From: Flavobacterium laiguense
GTDB taxonomy: Bacteria > Bacteroidota > Bacteroidia > Flavobacteriales > Flavobacteriaceae
Assembly: GCF_003097655.1 (NCBI RefSeq)
Contig: NZ_QCZH01000002.1
Span: 1 to 64,000, forward strand
Reading direction: 5' to 3'
DNA length: 64,000 bases
The translations under genes and the position numbers were made by a program. Position 1 is the first letter of the stretch; every line of letters starts with the position of its first letter. Below the pieces are notes generated by a model. It searched no databases. It was not told the origin of the DNA and worked only from the letters and a program-made list of their open reading frames with translations. Shown piece after piece: positions 1 to 6,636 of the stretch.

Positions 1-60
1 GGCTATAGATGTAAAGGCAGTAATGTCATAGTCGAGTAGTACTAATAACCCGTAAGCTTA
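1..60 (+). rRNA. 23S ribosomal RNA, 3' end (partial)
   Basis: The first 60 bases match the conserved 3' end of flavobacterial 23S rRNA: the stretch with GTCGAGTAGTACTAATAACC is the 3' strand of the closing helix region. The rest of the gene lies upstream of the window. The exact mature end near base 58-60 is estimated. A 5S gene and a terminator follow, as expected for the distal part of an rrn operon. Confidence 0.85.
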
Positions 61-71
61 TGTACACCTTT

Positions 72-106
72 TCCTCCCGCTCCCGATAACTATCGGGACG
101 GGAGGA
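72..106 (+). other. 23S-5S spacer hairpin
   Basis: An inverted repeat with arms TCCTCCCG-TCCCGATA and TATCGGGA-CGGGAGGA, one bulged C and a two-base loop, lies just after the 23S end. There is no T-run, so it is not a typical terminator. It is probably an rRNA processing or insulating stem; the role is inferred. Confidence 0.6.
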
Positions 107-202
107 AGAAACTTTCTAATACTTTTTATGTTCTTTATCTCAGTATGTTAAGATATTGTGTAATGTTGATTGGCAAAAGCCAATCACCCATTGCAAAACG
201 AC

Positions 203-312
203 CTTAAGGTGGTTATTGCGGCGGGGCTCACCTCTTCCCATCCCGAACAGAGTAGTTAAGCCCGCCTGCGCAGATGGTACTGCAGTTATGTGGGAGAGTA
301 TGTCGTCGCCTT
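203..312 (+). rRNA. rrf: 5S ribosomal RNA
   Basis: About 110 bases match bacterial 5S rRNA. They contain the conserved loop stretch CCCATCCCGAACAG, followed by GTTAAGCCCGCC and the downstream TGGTACTGC and GTGGGAGAGTA segments. The ends pair (AAGGTGGTTATTGCGGCGGG with the 3' GTCGTCGCCTTT). It lies about 145 bases after the 23S end and before a strong terminator. The ends are accurate to a few bases. A short open frame across it is spurious. Confidence 0.93.
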
Positions 313-319
313 TCTTTTT

Positions 320-355
320 AAAACCCCGTTTCTTACGAAACGGGGTTTTTTGTTT
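320..355 (+). terminator. rRNA operon terminator
   Basis: A perfect 13-base stem AAAACCCCGTTTC / GAAACGGGGTTTT with a four-base loop is followed by a T-rich run. It sits directly after the 5S gene and is the intrinsic terminator of the rrn operon. Confidence 0.92.
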
Positions 356-490
356 TTATATGGTTTCATGTTTTTTTTGTAGTTAAAAACTGTTTAAAAA
401 TAAATAAAGGACTGGAAGATTCAGGTAAATATATTACTCTTTTTTTTGTTATTTTTAGAGCTTAAAACCTTGTTCTGAAAGTGTTATTGC

Positions 491-590
491 ATGAGGGATG
501 GGAATGGCATCCTTTTCTTTTCCTCCTTTAGGAAAAGAGAAGATATAATGGACAGCCCGACCCTTGGGGTCATGCCCTAATAGTGATACA
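491..590 (+). ncRNA. Flavo-1-like intergenic RNA element, copy 1
   Basis: This stretch carries a core shared with the elements near 4726-4840 and 39673-39776: GATGGGAATGGCATCCTT, then a hairpin (TTTTCCTCCTTTAGGAAAA), then AAGATATAATGGACAGC, ending in a small GACCC/GGGTC hairpin. It lies in the otherwise empty gap between the rrn terminator and the endonuclease remnant. From memory the pattern resembles the Rfam Flavo-1 motif; that identity is untested. No open frame is present. Confidence 0.5.
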
Positions 591-644
591 AAAAATTAAG
601 TATAAAGCTTTATTTTTATTTTTTTCTAAATAGAGTTATAAATT

Positions 645-1274
645 CTACTGATTAACTCTGTAATACTCACAAATCCTATAAATTGAACATTCCTCACATT
701 TTGGCTTTGTTCTGCAAATTTCTCTTCCAAGAAATGAAATCGCCATGCCAATTTCTCCCCAAATGTTTTTTGGTAAGATCTGCATGAGTTGTTTTCGACT
801 TTGTTGCCGTCTTGTGTTTCGGGGATTAATCCAATTCTTGGGGTGACACGAATCACATGTAAATCGGCGATGATGCCTTCGGAGGAAACTCCAGCTTCCC
901 GCATGATGACATTGGCCGATTTTCGACCGATACCTTTTAGCACCGTTAGGCCTTCCAAGGTAAGCGCTATATTTTCGTCTTTTTGAATTGTTTGTGCGAT
1001 TTCAAGTATCTAGTTGGCTTTAATTCCAAAATTTCGGACTTTGGAATAAGGCTTCTAGATTTGATGTAGCTAGTCGTTCCATATTAGGAAACGTTTGAAA
1101 TAGGGCGGGAGATATGGAGTTTATATTCGCATCGGAATCTAGTGCAGAAAGCACCACCATGACTACCAATTGAAATAAATTTTGGTAGTATAACGGATGT
1201 TTTGTGCCATTATATTTCTCAAGGATTGGGGTTAATTTGGTTGCCCAATCGTTTGTTTCTCCGAATAAATCCAT
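645..1274 (-). pseudogene. Endonuclease III-like DNA glycosylase, decayed
   Basis: Read across frames this is a HhH-GPD base-excision glycosylase of the endonuclease III family. The best start is the ATG at 1274 (MDLFGETNDWATKLTPILEK). The helix-hairpin-helix LKGIGRKSANVI and the catalytic-region text ADLHVIRVTPRIGL are visible. The C-terminal iron-sulfur loop, CRTKPKCEECSIYRIC, is still encoded but in another frame. There are three lesions: a frameshift at about 1040-1055, an in-frame TAG at 1010-1012, and a one-base loss in an A-run near 797-801. The 5' side abuts an interspersed repeat. The gene cannot give full-length product without recoding. A sequencing error could explain one lesion but hardly all three. 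Confidence 0.85.
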
Positions 1275-1284
1275 AAATTTTTTG

Positions 1285-1375
1285 ATTTTTGAATGATGAT
1301 TAACGATTTCTGATTGCAAATTTCTGCATAACATCAACAATCAGAAACACTATTCTAAAATCCTAAATCTCAATA
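1285..1375. repeat. Interspersed repeat, GATTAACGATTT type, copy 1
   Basis: This AT-rich stretch contains GATTAACGATTTCTGATTGC and, further on, TCTAAAATCCTAAATCT. Both pieces recur in the same order at 17945-18035, also beside a minus-strand gene. It overlaps the last codons of the DUF4268 gene and lies just upstream of the endonuclease remnant. It is likely a member of a short non-coding repeat family. Confidence 0.55.
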
Positions 1376-1800
1376 TCTTTTATAAAACCGTCATATTCCA
1401 AATAAAATAGTTCCAGTGCATTCATTTTCTCAAAGAAGAAATCAAAAATTTCATCCCAATACTTACGATTGCTTACACTTACATCGCCTTTTTCGACCCA
1501 AATACGGCTGATGGTTTTTCCGTTCTCGAGAGTGTGGTTTCTTTCAAAAACCAGATCTTTGATAAATTCTTCCTCAAGTATATTTTTTAGTGCTTCGAGT
1601 TTTTCAAAATACTGCATACGCAATTCCTTATTTCTCATTTCTATATCGATATGCACCTGTGCTTTTGTATTTTCGACGTAGAATTTAAAGGAGAAATCTT
1701 TTATTTTAGTATCATACAATACCCATTTTCTTGGGTATTTTTGAGCAAAATCAACCCAAAATTCGTGCTTTAGTTTTTGATTTTCTTCTTTGCTGTACAT
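1363..1800 (-). CDS. DUF4268 domain-containing protein
   Basis: This 145-residue protein matches, from memory, the short DUF4268 family common in Bacteroidota. It is Lys/Glu/Phe rich, with the pattern FWVDFAQKYPRKW near the start, an internal SFKFYVENTKAQVHIDIE segment and a C-terminal WDEIFDFFFEKMNALE helix. The larger DUF4268 proteins are restriction-endonuclease-like, but the stand-alone short form has no established activity. It is cytosolic, with no signal or membrane segment. The start is an ATG at 1800. It stands alone upstream of the endonuclease remnant, separated by a repeat. No function is claimed. Confidence 0.75.
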   Translation of the reverse strand: MYSKEENQKLKHEFWVDFAQKYPRKWVLYDTKIKDFSFKFYVENTKAQVHIDIEMRNKELRMQYFEKLEALKNILEEEFIKDLVFERNHTLENGKTISRIWVEKGDVSVSNRKYWDEIFDFFFEKMNALELFYLEYDGFIKDIEI

Positions 1801-1892
1801 ATCTTTTGGTTTAGGTAAGAGAAAATTTGTTTGACACTATTTTCTAAACTATATTTATAATTATTTTTTATTTGCAAAAATAACCTTTGATT

Positions 1893-2540
1893 ATGGATTT
1901 TCAAGATTTTTTACAAATAGTTCCTCATTTTAGTGCCGTAAATCTTCCGGGAGTGGATGCCCATAATATTATGGTACCTAAAGAACGTCTTGAAATGATG
2001 AAGAATTTAAACTTTGAGCAGATAAAACCTAAGATTGCCGCGGTGATGATGTTGTTTTATCCTAAAGATGGTATTACGCATTTGGTTTTAATTATTCGGA
2101 ATTCTTATGAAGGGGTTCATTCATCCCAAATTGCTTTTCCCGGAGGGAAATATGAAAATGAAGATGCCAATTTTGAAGAAACAGCTTTAAGGGAAACCCA
2201 TGAAGAGATTGGAATTCATCCTGAAAAAATTGAAGTGGTAAAAGCATTTACAAGACTATACATTCCACCAAGCAATTTTATGGTTTATCCTTTCTTGGGG
2301 ATTTGTAAAGAAGAAATTACTTTTTATCCAGATCCAACAGAAGTTTCAGGTATTATAGAATTGCCTTTGTGTACCTTTTTAAGTGATACTATTACTGTTA
2401 ATTCAAAAATAAAGACTTCCTATTCCGATGCTATTGATGTACCCGCTTTCAAAATAGAAGGGCACATTGTTTGGGGGGCAACCGCTATGATGTTGAGTGA
2501 ATTAAAGGTTTTTTTAAAAGAGTTACTGTCTTCTAAATAA
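1893..2540 (+). CDS. Nudix hydrolase, CoA pyrophosphatase-like
   Basis: A 215-residue cytosolic Nudix enzyme. The Nudix box lies around residues 84-108, with the core REtHEEiG at 100-107. The preceding LIIRNSYEGVHSSQIAFPGG is the UPF0035 signature that marks the CoA diphosphatase subgroup (NudL-like). Such enzymes split CoA or acyl-CoA into phosphopantetheine and 3',5'-ADP in the presence of a divalent metal. I chose the ATG at 1893; a TTG two codons earlier is less likely. It is monocistronic, followed by an acyltransferase gene 128 bases on with its own -7 element. Assignment to the Nudix family is secure; CoA as substrate is inferred from the motif. Confidence 0.85.
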   Translation: MDFQDFLQIVPHFSAVNLPGVDAHNIMVPKERLEMMKNLNFEQIKPKIAAVMMLFYPKDGITHLVLIIRNSYEGVHSSQIAFPGGKYENEDANFEETALRETHEEIGIHPEKIEVVKAFTRLYIPPSNFMVYPFLGICKEEITFYPDPTEVSGIIELPLCTFLSDTITVNSKIKTSYSDAIDVPAFKIEGHIVWGATAMMLSELKVFLKELLSSK

Positions 2541-2627
2541 TATAAATTAACCAATAAATGGCTCTATTATTCAGGCTCTAATTGAAGCATTGTAGCGTTT
2601 GAATTCAAAAAGCACAAAAAAAAAGCG

Positions 2628-2635
2628 TAATTTTG
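2628..2635 (+). promoter_or_regulatory. -7 promoter element TAATTTTG
   Basis: The octamer matches the Bacteroidota -7 consensus TAnnTTTG and lies 33 bases before the acyltransferase ATG. No TTG is found at the ideal 19-base spacing upstream (a TTTG lies 26 bases away), so the promoter call rests on the -7 element alone. Confidence 0.45.
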
Positions 2636-2668
2636 TAGTCCCAAATCTAAAAACAAATAAACAATCTT

Positions 2669-3478
2669 ATGGGATTATTTAAACGAAATCCTTTCGGTCA
2701 TATACTATTTATAAAAAAATGGTTAATTAGATTCTTCGGATTTATTAGTCATAGACGTTACCGTGGTTTTAATGAACTGCAAATAGAAGGTTCTGAAATT
2801 ATTAAAAATCTGCCTGACACAAACGTCCTTTTTATCTCCAACCATCAAACGTATTTTGCCGATGTAACGGCGATGTTTCATGTATTTAATGCTAGTTTAA
2901 GCGGTCGCGAAGATTCGATAAAAAATGTTTGGTACATGTGGAATCCCAAATTGAATATGTATTATGTGGCAGCCAAAGAAACAATGAATGCAGGCTTATT
3001 GCCTAAAATTATGGCTTATGCAGGGGCGATTACCGTTGAGCGAACTTGGCGTGCTAAAGGAGAAGATGTAAAAGAGAAAAAGGATGTAAACCCAAATGAT
3101 ACAGAGAATATTAAAATTGCGTTGGCAGATGGTTGGGTAATTACTTTCCCGCAAGGAACAACCAAATCGTTTAAACCCGTTCGGAAAGGAACGGCACATA
3201 TCATAAAACAGCACCGACCTATAGTTGTACCTATAGTAATTGACGGTTTTCGACGTTCATTTTGCAAGAAAGGCTTACATATGAAAAAGAAAGGCATCCT
3301 GCAGTCATTCATTATCAAAGAGCCTTTAGCTATCGATTATGATAATGATACTATTGAAGAAATTGTAGAAAAAGTAGAATATGCCATCGAGCAACATGCT
3401 TCTTTCCTTAAAGTAATTCCTGCTGAGGAGCTAAAAGAGCAAGAAGAATTGAACAAGAAAAGACAATGGGAATATTAA
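2669..3478 (+). CDS. 1-acylglycerol-3-phosphate O-acyltransferase family protein (PlsC-like)
   Basis: A 269-residue lysophospholipid acyltransferase-family protein, likely acting at the inner face of the inner membrane in phospholipid synthesis. The first catalytic block is SNHQTYFADV at about residues 56-65, and a later block FPQGTTKSF resembles the substrate-binding FPEGTRS motif. The His and Asp of the first block are five residues apart rather than the usual four, which may define this flavobacterial subgroup. An N-terminal basic and hydrophobic stretch (HILFIKKWLIRFFGF) suggests membrane association. The start is an ATG 33 bases after a TAATTTTG element. The gene ends at a bidirectional terminator shared with the convergent sigma-factor operon. 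Confidence 0.82.
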   Translation: MGLFKRNPFGHILFIKKWLIRFFGFISHRRYRGFNELQIEGSEIIKNLPDTNVLFISNHQTYFADVTAMFHVFNASLSGREDSIKNVWYMWNPKLNMYYVAAKETMNAGLLPKIMAYAGAITVERTWRAKGEDVKEKKDVNPNDTENIKIALADGWVITFPQGTTKSFKPVRKGTAHIIKQHRPIVVPIVIDGFRRSFCKKGLHMKKKGILQSFIIKEPLAIDYDNDTIEEIVEKVEYAIEQHASFLKVIPAEELKEQEELNKKRQWEY

Positions 3479-3509
3479 AAAAAAAGAGGCGATTGCCTCT
3501 TTTTTTTTA
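3475..3509. terminator. Bidirectional terminator
   Basis: The stem AAAGAGGC / GCCTCTTT with loop GATT is flanked by an A-run on the left and a T-run on the right. It can therefore end the plus-strand acyltransferase gene and the minus-strand sigma-factor operon that converge here. Confidence 0.85.
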
Positions 3510-4160
3510 TAAATCTATTTTCTTCAATTCCTCGAAGTTTTTCTGCAAGCGTTTCAGTAAAATTCCATAGATAAGTTTATAGACTAACCAAAAGGAAAAG
3601 GTTAATAAGGCCGTAGCTACAATCAAAACCAGCAAGGATATCAAAGCAATGTTCAATGGCATTTCGGGATTTAGGATTCCGTTTTTGGAAGCGTCTTCAA
3701 GATACCCTTCATAAAACATATATCCTCCAAAAGCGATAAAAAATAAGGCAAAAAACGACAAATTAAACGCGATGTACTGTTTAACCACTTTTCTCGTTTT
3801 TAGTATCGTAGAGATTAGTTTTTTGGTGTTATCGTCGACTGCAATTTTACGATACATCCTATAAAACTTATAGATGAAGAAAAGGATAACAGCATATAGT
3901 ACTACTGTAGTGGCTATATAATACTCGTAAATTCCTAAATGCTTAATTTGTTCTACATTTTTCTCGTCGTACTTGGTAAATGATAAAACTATTCCCAACA
4001 CCAACCCCAATCCAAGTTCAATAACACTTATCATAAAAATCCACTTCACTACCGAGGATGATTTTTTATGTATCATTTTGTATATTTCCTTTTCAGAAAC
4101 CTGCTCAAAAGAATCTGCATTCTTTTTCCAGTCTTTTTTTAATAAATCCAACTCTTTCAT
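3507..4160 (-). CDS. Putative membrane anti-sigma partner of the upstream ECF sigma factor
   Basis: A 217-residue protein with a charged cytosolic N-terminus (about residues 1-35: KELDLLKKDWKKNADSFEQV) and four predicted membrane segments (about 39-60, 80-105, 123-147 and 168-195). Its ATG overlaps the stop codon of the sigma-factor gene by four bases, so the two are translationally coupled. Family sequences of this shape are often annotated only as hypothetical. There is no zinc anti-sigma motif (HxxxCxxC) and no FecR domain. The anti-sigma role is inferred from the coupling and the N-terminal cytosolic/membrane layout, not from a recognised domain. Confidence 0.65.
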   Translation of the reverse strand: MKELDLLKKDWKKNADSFEQVSEKEIYKMIHKKSSSVVKWIFMISVIELGLGLVLGIVLSFTKYDEKNVEQIKHLGIYEYYIATTVVLYAVILFFIYKFYRMYRKIAVDDNTKKLISTILKTRKVVKQYIAFNLSFFALFFIAFGGYMFYEGYLEDASKNGILNPEMPLNIALISLLVLIVATALLTFSFWLVYKLIYGILLKRLQKNFEELKKIDL

Positions 4161-4660
4161 ACTCCTAATGGATTTAATATTTTTTTTAATTTCCCTTTTA
4201 TTCTGTTCATTTTTACCCTTGCATTCACTTCACTTATTCCTAAAGTTTCCGATATTTCGGTGTAATCCTTGTCTTCCAGATACATAAACACCAACGCTTT
4301 TTCAATATCATTCAGTTGGTAAACCGCTTCGTACATTAATTTTAATTGTTCTTCTTCTTCATAATTATACTCAATATCATGCGTAAAATGCTGTCGGCCT
4401 TCATATTCAACAGTTGCAATGGATCGTTTATTTTTTCGATATAAAGTAATTGCCGTATTCAAAGCCACTCGATACGCCCAAGTCGAAAATTTACTGTCTC
4501 CCCTAAATTTCGGAAAAGCCTTCCACAACTGAATCGTAATTTCCTGAAACAAATCCTTGTGCGCATCCTCACCAGCAGTATACAATCTACAAATCTTGTG
4601 GATTATATTCTGGTTTTCTTGGAGTTGCTTGACAAAAGAAGGTTCTAAATTCTCGCTCAT
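4157..4660 (-). CDS. RNA polymerase ECF-type sigma-70 factor
   Basis: A 167-residue ECF sigma factor with only regions 2 and 4. Region 2 runs over about residues 20-80 and contains the DLFQEITIQLWKAFPKFRGD and FSTWAYRVALNTAI segments. Region 4 runs over about 108-160 and contains the helix-turn-helix DYTEISETLGISEVNARVKM. It should direct core polymerase to a small regulon. The start is the ATG at 4660. The downstream four-helix membrane protein overlaps by four bases and is the likely anti-sigma partner. A TGTAAC...CGTA pair just upstream resembles an ECF promoter and suggests autoregulation. The sensed signal cannot be read from the sequence. Confidence 0.9.
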   Translation of the reverse strand: MSENLEPSFVKQLQENQNIIHKICRLYTAGEDAHKDLFQEITIQLWKAFPKFRGDSKFSTWAYRVALNTAITLYRKNKRSIATVEYEGRQHFTHDIEYNYEEEEQLKLMYEAVYQLNDIEKALVFMYLEDKDYTEISETLGISEVNARVKMNRIKGKLKKILNPLGV

Positions 4661-4671
4661 ATTTCAATTAG

Positions 4672-4696
4672 TACGACACTAGTCTATTTTGTTACA
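4672..4696 (-). promoter_or_regulatory. Candidate ECF-type autoregulated promoter
   Basis: On the minus strand TGTAAC (4696-4691) is followed 15 bases later by CGTA (4675-4672), 12 bases before the sigma-factor ATG. The arrangement is like -35 AAC / -10 CGT ECF promoters. The heptamer GTGTCGT also occurs twice in the region. This is a pattern match only. Confidence 0.35.
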
Positions 4697-4725
4697 AAAC
4701 GACACTTTTTTATTTTAGATCATGA

Positions 4726-4840
4726 GAATTAGGAGCAGAAATCAGTCAATCCTAACAACTTCTCTCCCGCTTTCTGTTTCAATCTTATAAGCCGAACACC
4801 GGCTTATAAGGATTTTCACGACAATCGGGGCTATTCCAGA
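4726..4840 (-). ncRNA. Flavo-1-like intergenic RNA element, copy 2
   Basis: Read on the minus strand the element has AGCCCCGATTGTCGTGAAAA, ATCCTTATAAGCC, a GGTGTTC loop, GGCTTATAAGATTGAAAC and then AGAAAGCGGGA. It shares the order and core bases of the copy at 39673-39776, while the central hairpin differs in sequence but keeps pairing (CTTATAAGCCG with CGGCTTATAAG). This compensated variation supports a structured RNA. It fills the gap between the DUF3810 and sigma-factor genes. Confidence 0.55.
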
Positions 4841-4892
4841 AGTTTAGTTTTTCAGAAAACCTTTCCAAAACAGAAAACCGACAGCCGATAAC

Positions 4893-5954
4893 TCACAAAG
4901 GTCTCACTTTATAATAATTCACCATCAAATTCACGAACTTACTATAACTATCCATTCCGTCTTTTTGCTGATTGATTTTTAGAAAACGGTCATAGAATGC
5001 GTGAAAACCAGTTTCAATAGGAGTTTGGTATTGTTCCCAAAAATCTTGGCTCTCTTTGTAGTTTTTTAAGATTCCAGGATGAACGGTTTTTAGTAATTGC
5101 TCGAGTGTTTTTTCGTTTCGCACTTGCCAATTACCCAAACAATAGCGCAAGGCCATACTATAGCCCGAATATTGAAAATACAAATTATCATTTTTTATAG
5201 ATGATAAAAAGCCAATAAAATTGCATTCACTTTCGCTGGCATACCCCATCTGATGTGCCATTTCATGATTCGTTGTCATTGGGAAGCTGTACATTGGGCC
5301 TAAATAATTTACCTGTGCTTCATTGGTAAACGGATTCAAATAACCTCCAAAACCCATATAGGTCAAGGGTAAACTGAATAGGGATTTCTTGACACTCAAA
5401 TTAGAGTAAGAAAAAAAATCATACTCTCGGGATAGGTTTTTATATCCATTTTGGTTCATTGCAAAAACTTGGTTTTGTGAATAGGGGAAAGCTACTTTCA
5501 AACTGTCATTTTTGGTTATTTGACTTTGAATATCATTCGTTTTAATAATCAACTTTTTGGTAAAAGCCAATAAATCTGCATCAGTATAATCTCTTTCAAT
5601 GGTCATTTTTTCAAACAGTGGTTCACGGTAATAATTCAATGCCCAAAGAATATGAAAGAAGAAATAAAACACCGATAAAACACTTAAAACAGTTAATAAA
5701 TAGTTTTTCCATTCTTGCTTCCAAGATTTTCTTGTGTTCCAAAACCATTTTAAAGCGAATAAAATCAAAATAAAATACATACAATCCCCTATAGAAAAAG
5801 GGATTTTACCTAACGCAATTCTAGAAAATTTAGAAATAAAAACATAAATACCATTGCTGTAAAAACGTTCCACACATTCCGGAAAAAATTGAATGATTTT
5901 TAGAATTACGATTTGGATTAACAAGAATATTGGGAGAATGTAACGTCTTTTCAC
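4893..5954 (-). CDS. DUF3810 domain-containing membrane protein
   Basis: A 353-residue protein with three N-terminal membrane segments (about residues 5-20, 55-70 and 88-110), followed by a large soluble domain. The family is DUF3810 (recognised from the overall sequence). The soluble part holds NHEMAHQMGYASE, an HExxH zinc-metalloprotease-type motif, so a membrane-anchored peptidase is possible, though none is established for the family. The start is a GTG at 5954 (V/MKRRYILPIFLL); no ATG fits better. It is monocistronic, between two intergenic elements. Family call is firm; enzymatic role is inferred from the motif alone. Confidence 0.8.
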   Translation of the reverse strand: MKRRYILPIFLLIQIVILKIIQFFPECVERFYSNGIYVFISKFSRIALGKIPFSIGDCMYFILILFALKWFWNTRKSWKQEWKNYLLTVLSVLSVFYFFFHILWALNYYREPLFEKMTIERDYTDADLLAFTKKLIIKTNDIQSQITKNDSLKVAFPYSQNQVFAMNQNGYKNLSREYDFFSYSNLSVKKSLFSLPLTYMGFGGYLNPFTNEAQVNYLGPMYSFPMTTNHEMAHQMGYASESECNFIGFLSSIKNDNLYFQYSGYSMALRYCLGNWQVRNEKTLEQLLKTVHPGILKNYKESQDFWEQYQTPIETGFHAFYDRFLKINQQKDGMDSYSKFVNLMVNYYKVRPL

Positions 5955-6011
5955 GGGATAGATTTTGGGTATAAATTTAATTATAAATAAAGAAGTGCTA
6001 TTTCTTTTTTG

Positions 6012-6019
6012 TAATTTTG
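6012..6019 (+). promoter_or_regulatory. -7 promoter element TAATTTTG
   Basis: A TAnnTTTG match lies 54 bases before the antitoxin ATG, in a short intergenic gap with no other plausible element. No clear -33 TTG is present, so this is a moderate call. It would drive the antitoxin-toxin pair. Confidence 0.4.
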
Positions 6020-6072
6020 TGAAGCCTAATCAATTTTAGGACTTTTGATGCGAATATAATATTTTTAAAGTC

Positions 6073-6300
6073 ATGTCTAGAGAAGAACTTATCAAATCTA
6101 CAATTGAAAACTTAAACCAGCTTTCTGATACAAGAATTCAGGAAGTATCGGATTATGTTCGTTTTTTGTCCAGCAGGATAGATGATAAAATTATATCTGA
6201 AGGAATCAATACATTAACTTCAAATTCCAAAACGTATGCTTTTCTCCATGATGAAGAGGAATTATATCAAGTAAATGACTTAAAAGAAGTGTATAAATGA
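6073..6300 (+). CDS. Antitoxin of a MazF-type toxin-antitoxin pair
   Basis: A 75-residue acidic protein lying directly upstream of a MazF/PemK-type toxin, with its TGA overlapping the toxin ATG (ATGA). The N-terminal half (EELIKSTIENLNQLSDTRIQEVSDYVRFL) is helical. It resembles the short helical N-termini seen on some antitoxins of this class. The C-terminal half (TYAFLHDEEELYQVNDLKEVYK) is acidic and would suit wrapping around a basic toxin. I do not recognise a named DNA-binding fold. The role is inferred from position, size and coupling. Such antitoxins typically repress their own promoter together with the toxin. Confidence 0.72.
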   Translation: MSREELIKSTIENLNQLSDTRIQEVSDYVRFLSSRIDDKIISEGINTLTSNSKTYAFLHDEEELYQVNDLKEVYK

Positions 6301-6617
6301 AGAAAGGAGATGTAATTTTGATCTCTTTTCCATTCACGGATTTAAAAGGAGAAAAAGTAAGACCGGCAATGGTTTTGGTTGTTTCAGATTTAGATGTAAT
6401 TATCGCTTTTATAACTACACAATTCAAATGGCAAAGTACATTTGATCTTTTTTTAGAACCAGACGATTTAAATGGTTTAAAGAAAACTTCCTTACTTAGA
6501 TTGTCAAAAATAACTACTATCGATAAAGATTTAGTGTTAGGTAAGTTAGGAGAATTAAATTCAAAACATATTTATAGTGTTAACGAGAATTTGATTAAAA
6601 TTCTAGATTTAAAATAA
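6297..6617 (+). CDS. MazF/PemK family toxin, endoribonuclease
   Basis: A 106-residue protein with the MazF start KKGDVILISFPFTDLKGEKVRPAMVLV: the KGDV strand, then the conserved KxRPAxVL segment at about residues 20-27, whose Arg is catalytic in characterised members. The strand/loop IIAFITTQ follows (the usual position of the SerThr-containing catalytic loop). Family members cut single-stranded mRNA at short sites and arrest growth when the antitoxin is lost. The size is typical and the frame is intact. The gene overlaps its antitoxin by four bases and ends 19 bases before pepD, which could receive read-through. Confidence 0.88.
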   Translation: MKKGDVILISFPFTDLKGEKVRPAMVLVVSDLDVIIAFITTQFKWQSTFDLFLEPDDLNGLKKTSLLRLSKITTIDKDLVLGKLGELNSKHIYSVNENLIKILDLK

Positions 6618-6636
6618 AAATAAAAAACAAAAATAA

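Noticed and set aside
156..386. A 76-codon plus-strand open frame across the 5S gene
   Set aside because: It overlaps the 5S rRNA and its terminator and has no protein features; the RNA explains the sequence.
789..986. A 65-codon plus-strand frame opposite the endonuclease remnant
   Set aside because: It is the antisense shadow of the HhH domain sequence in the decayed gene.
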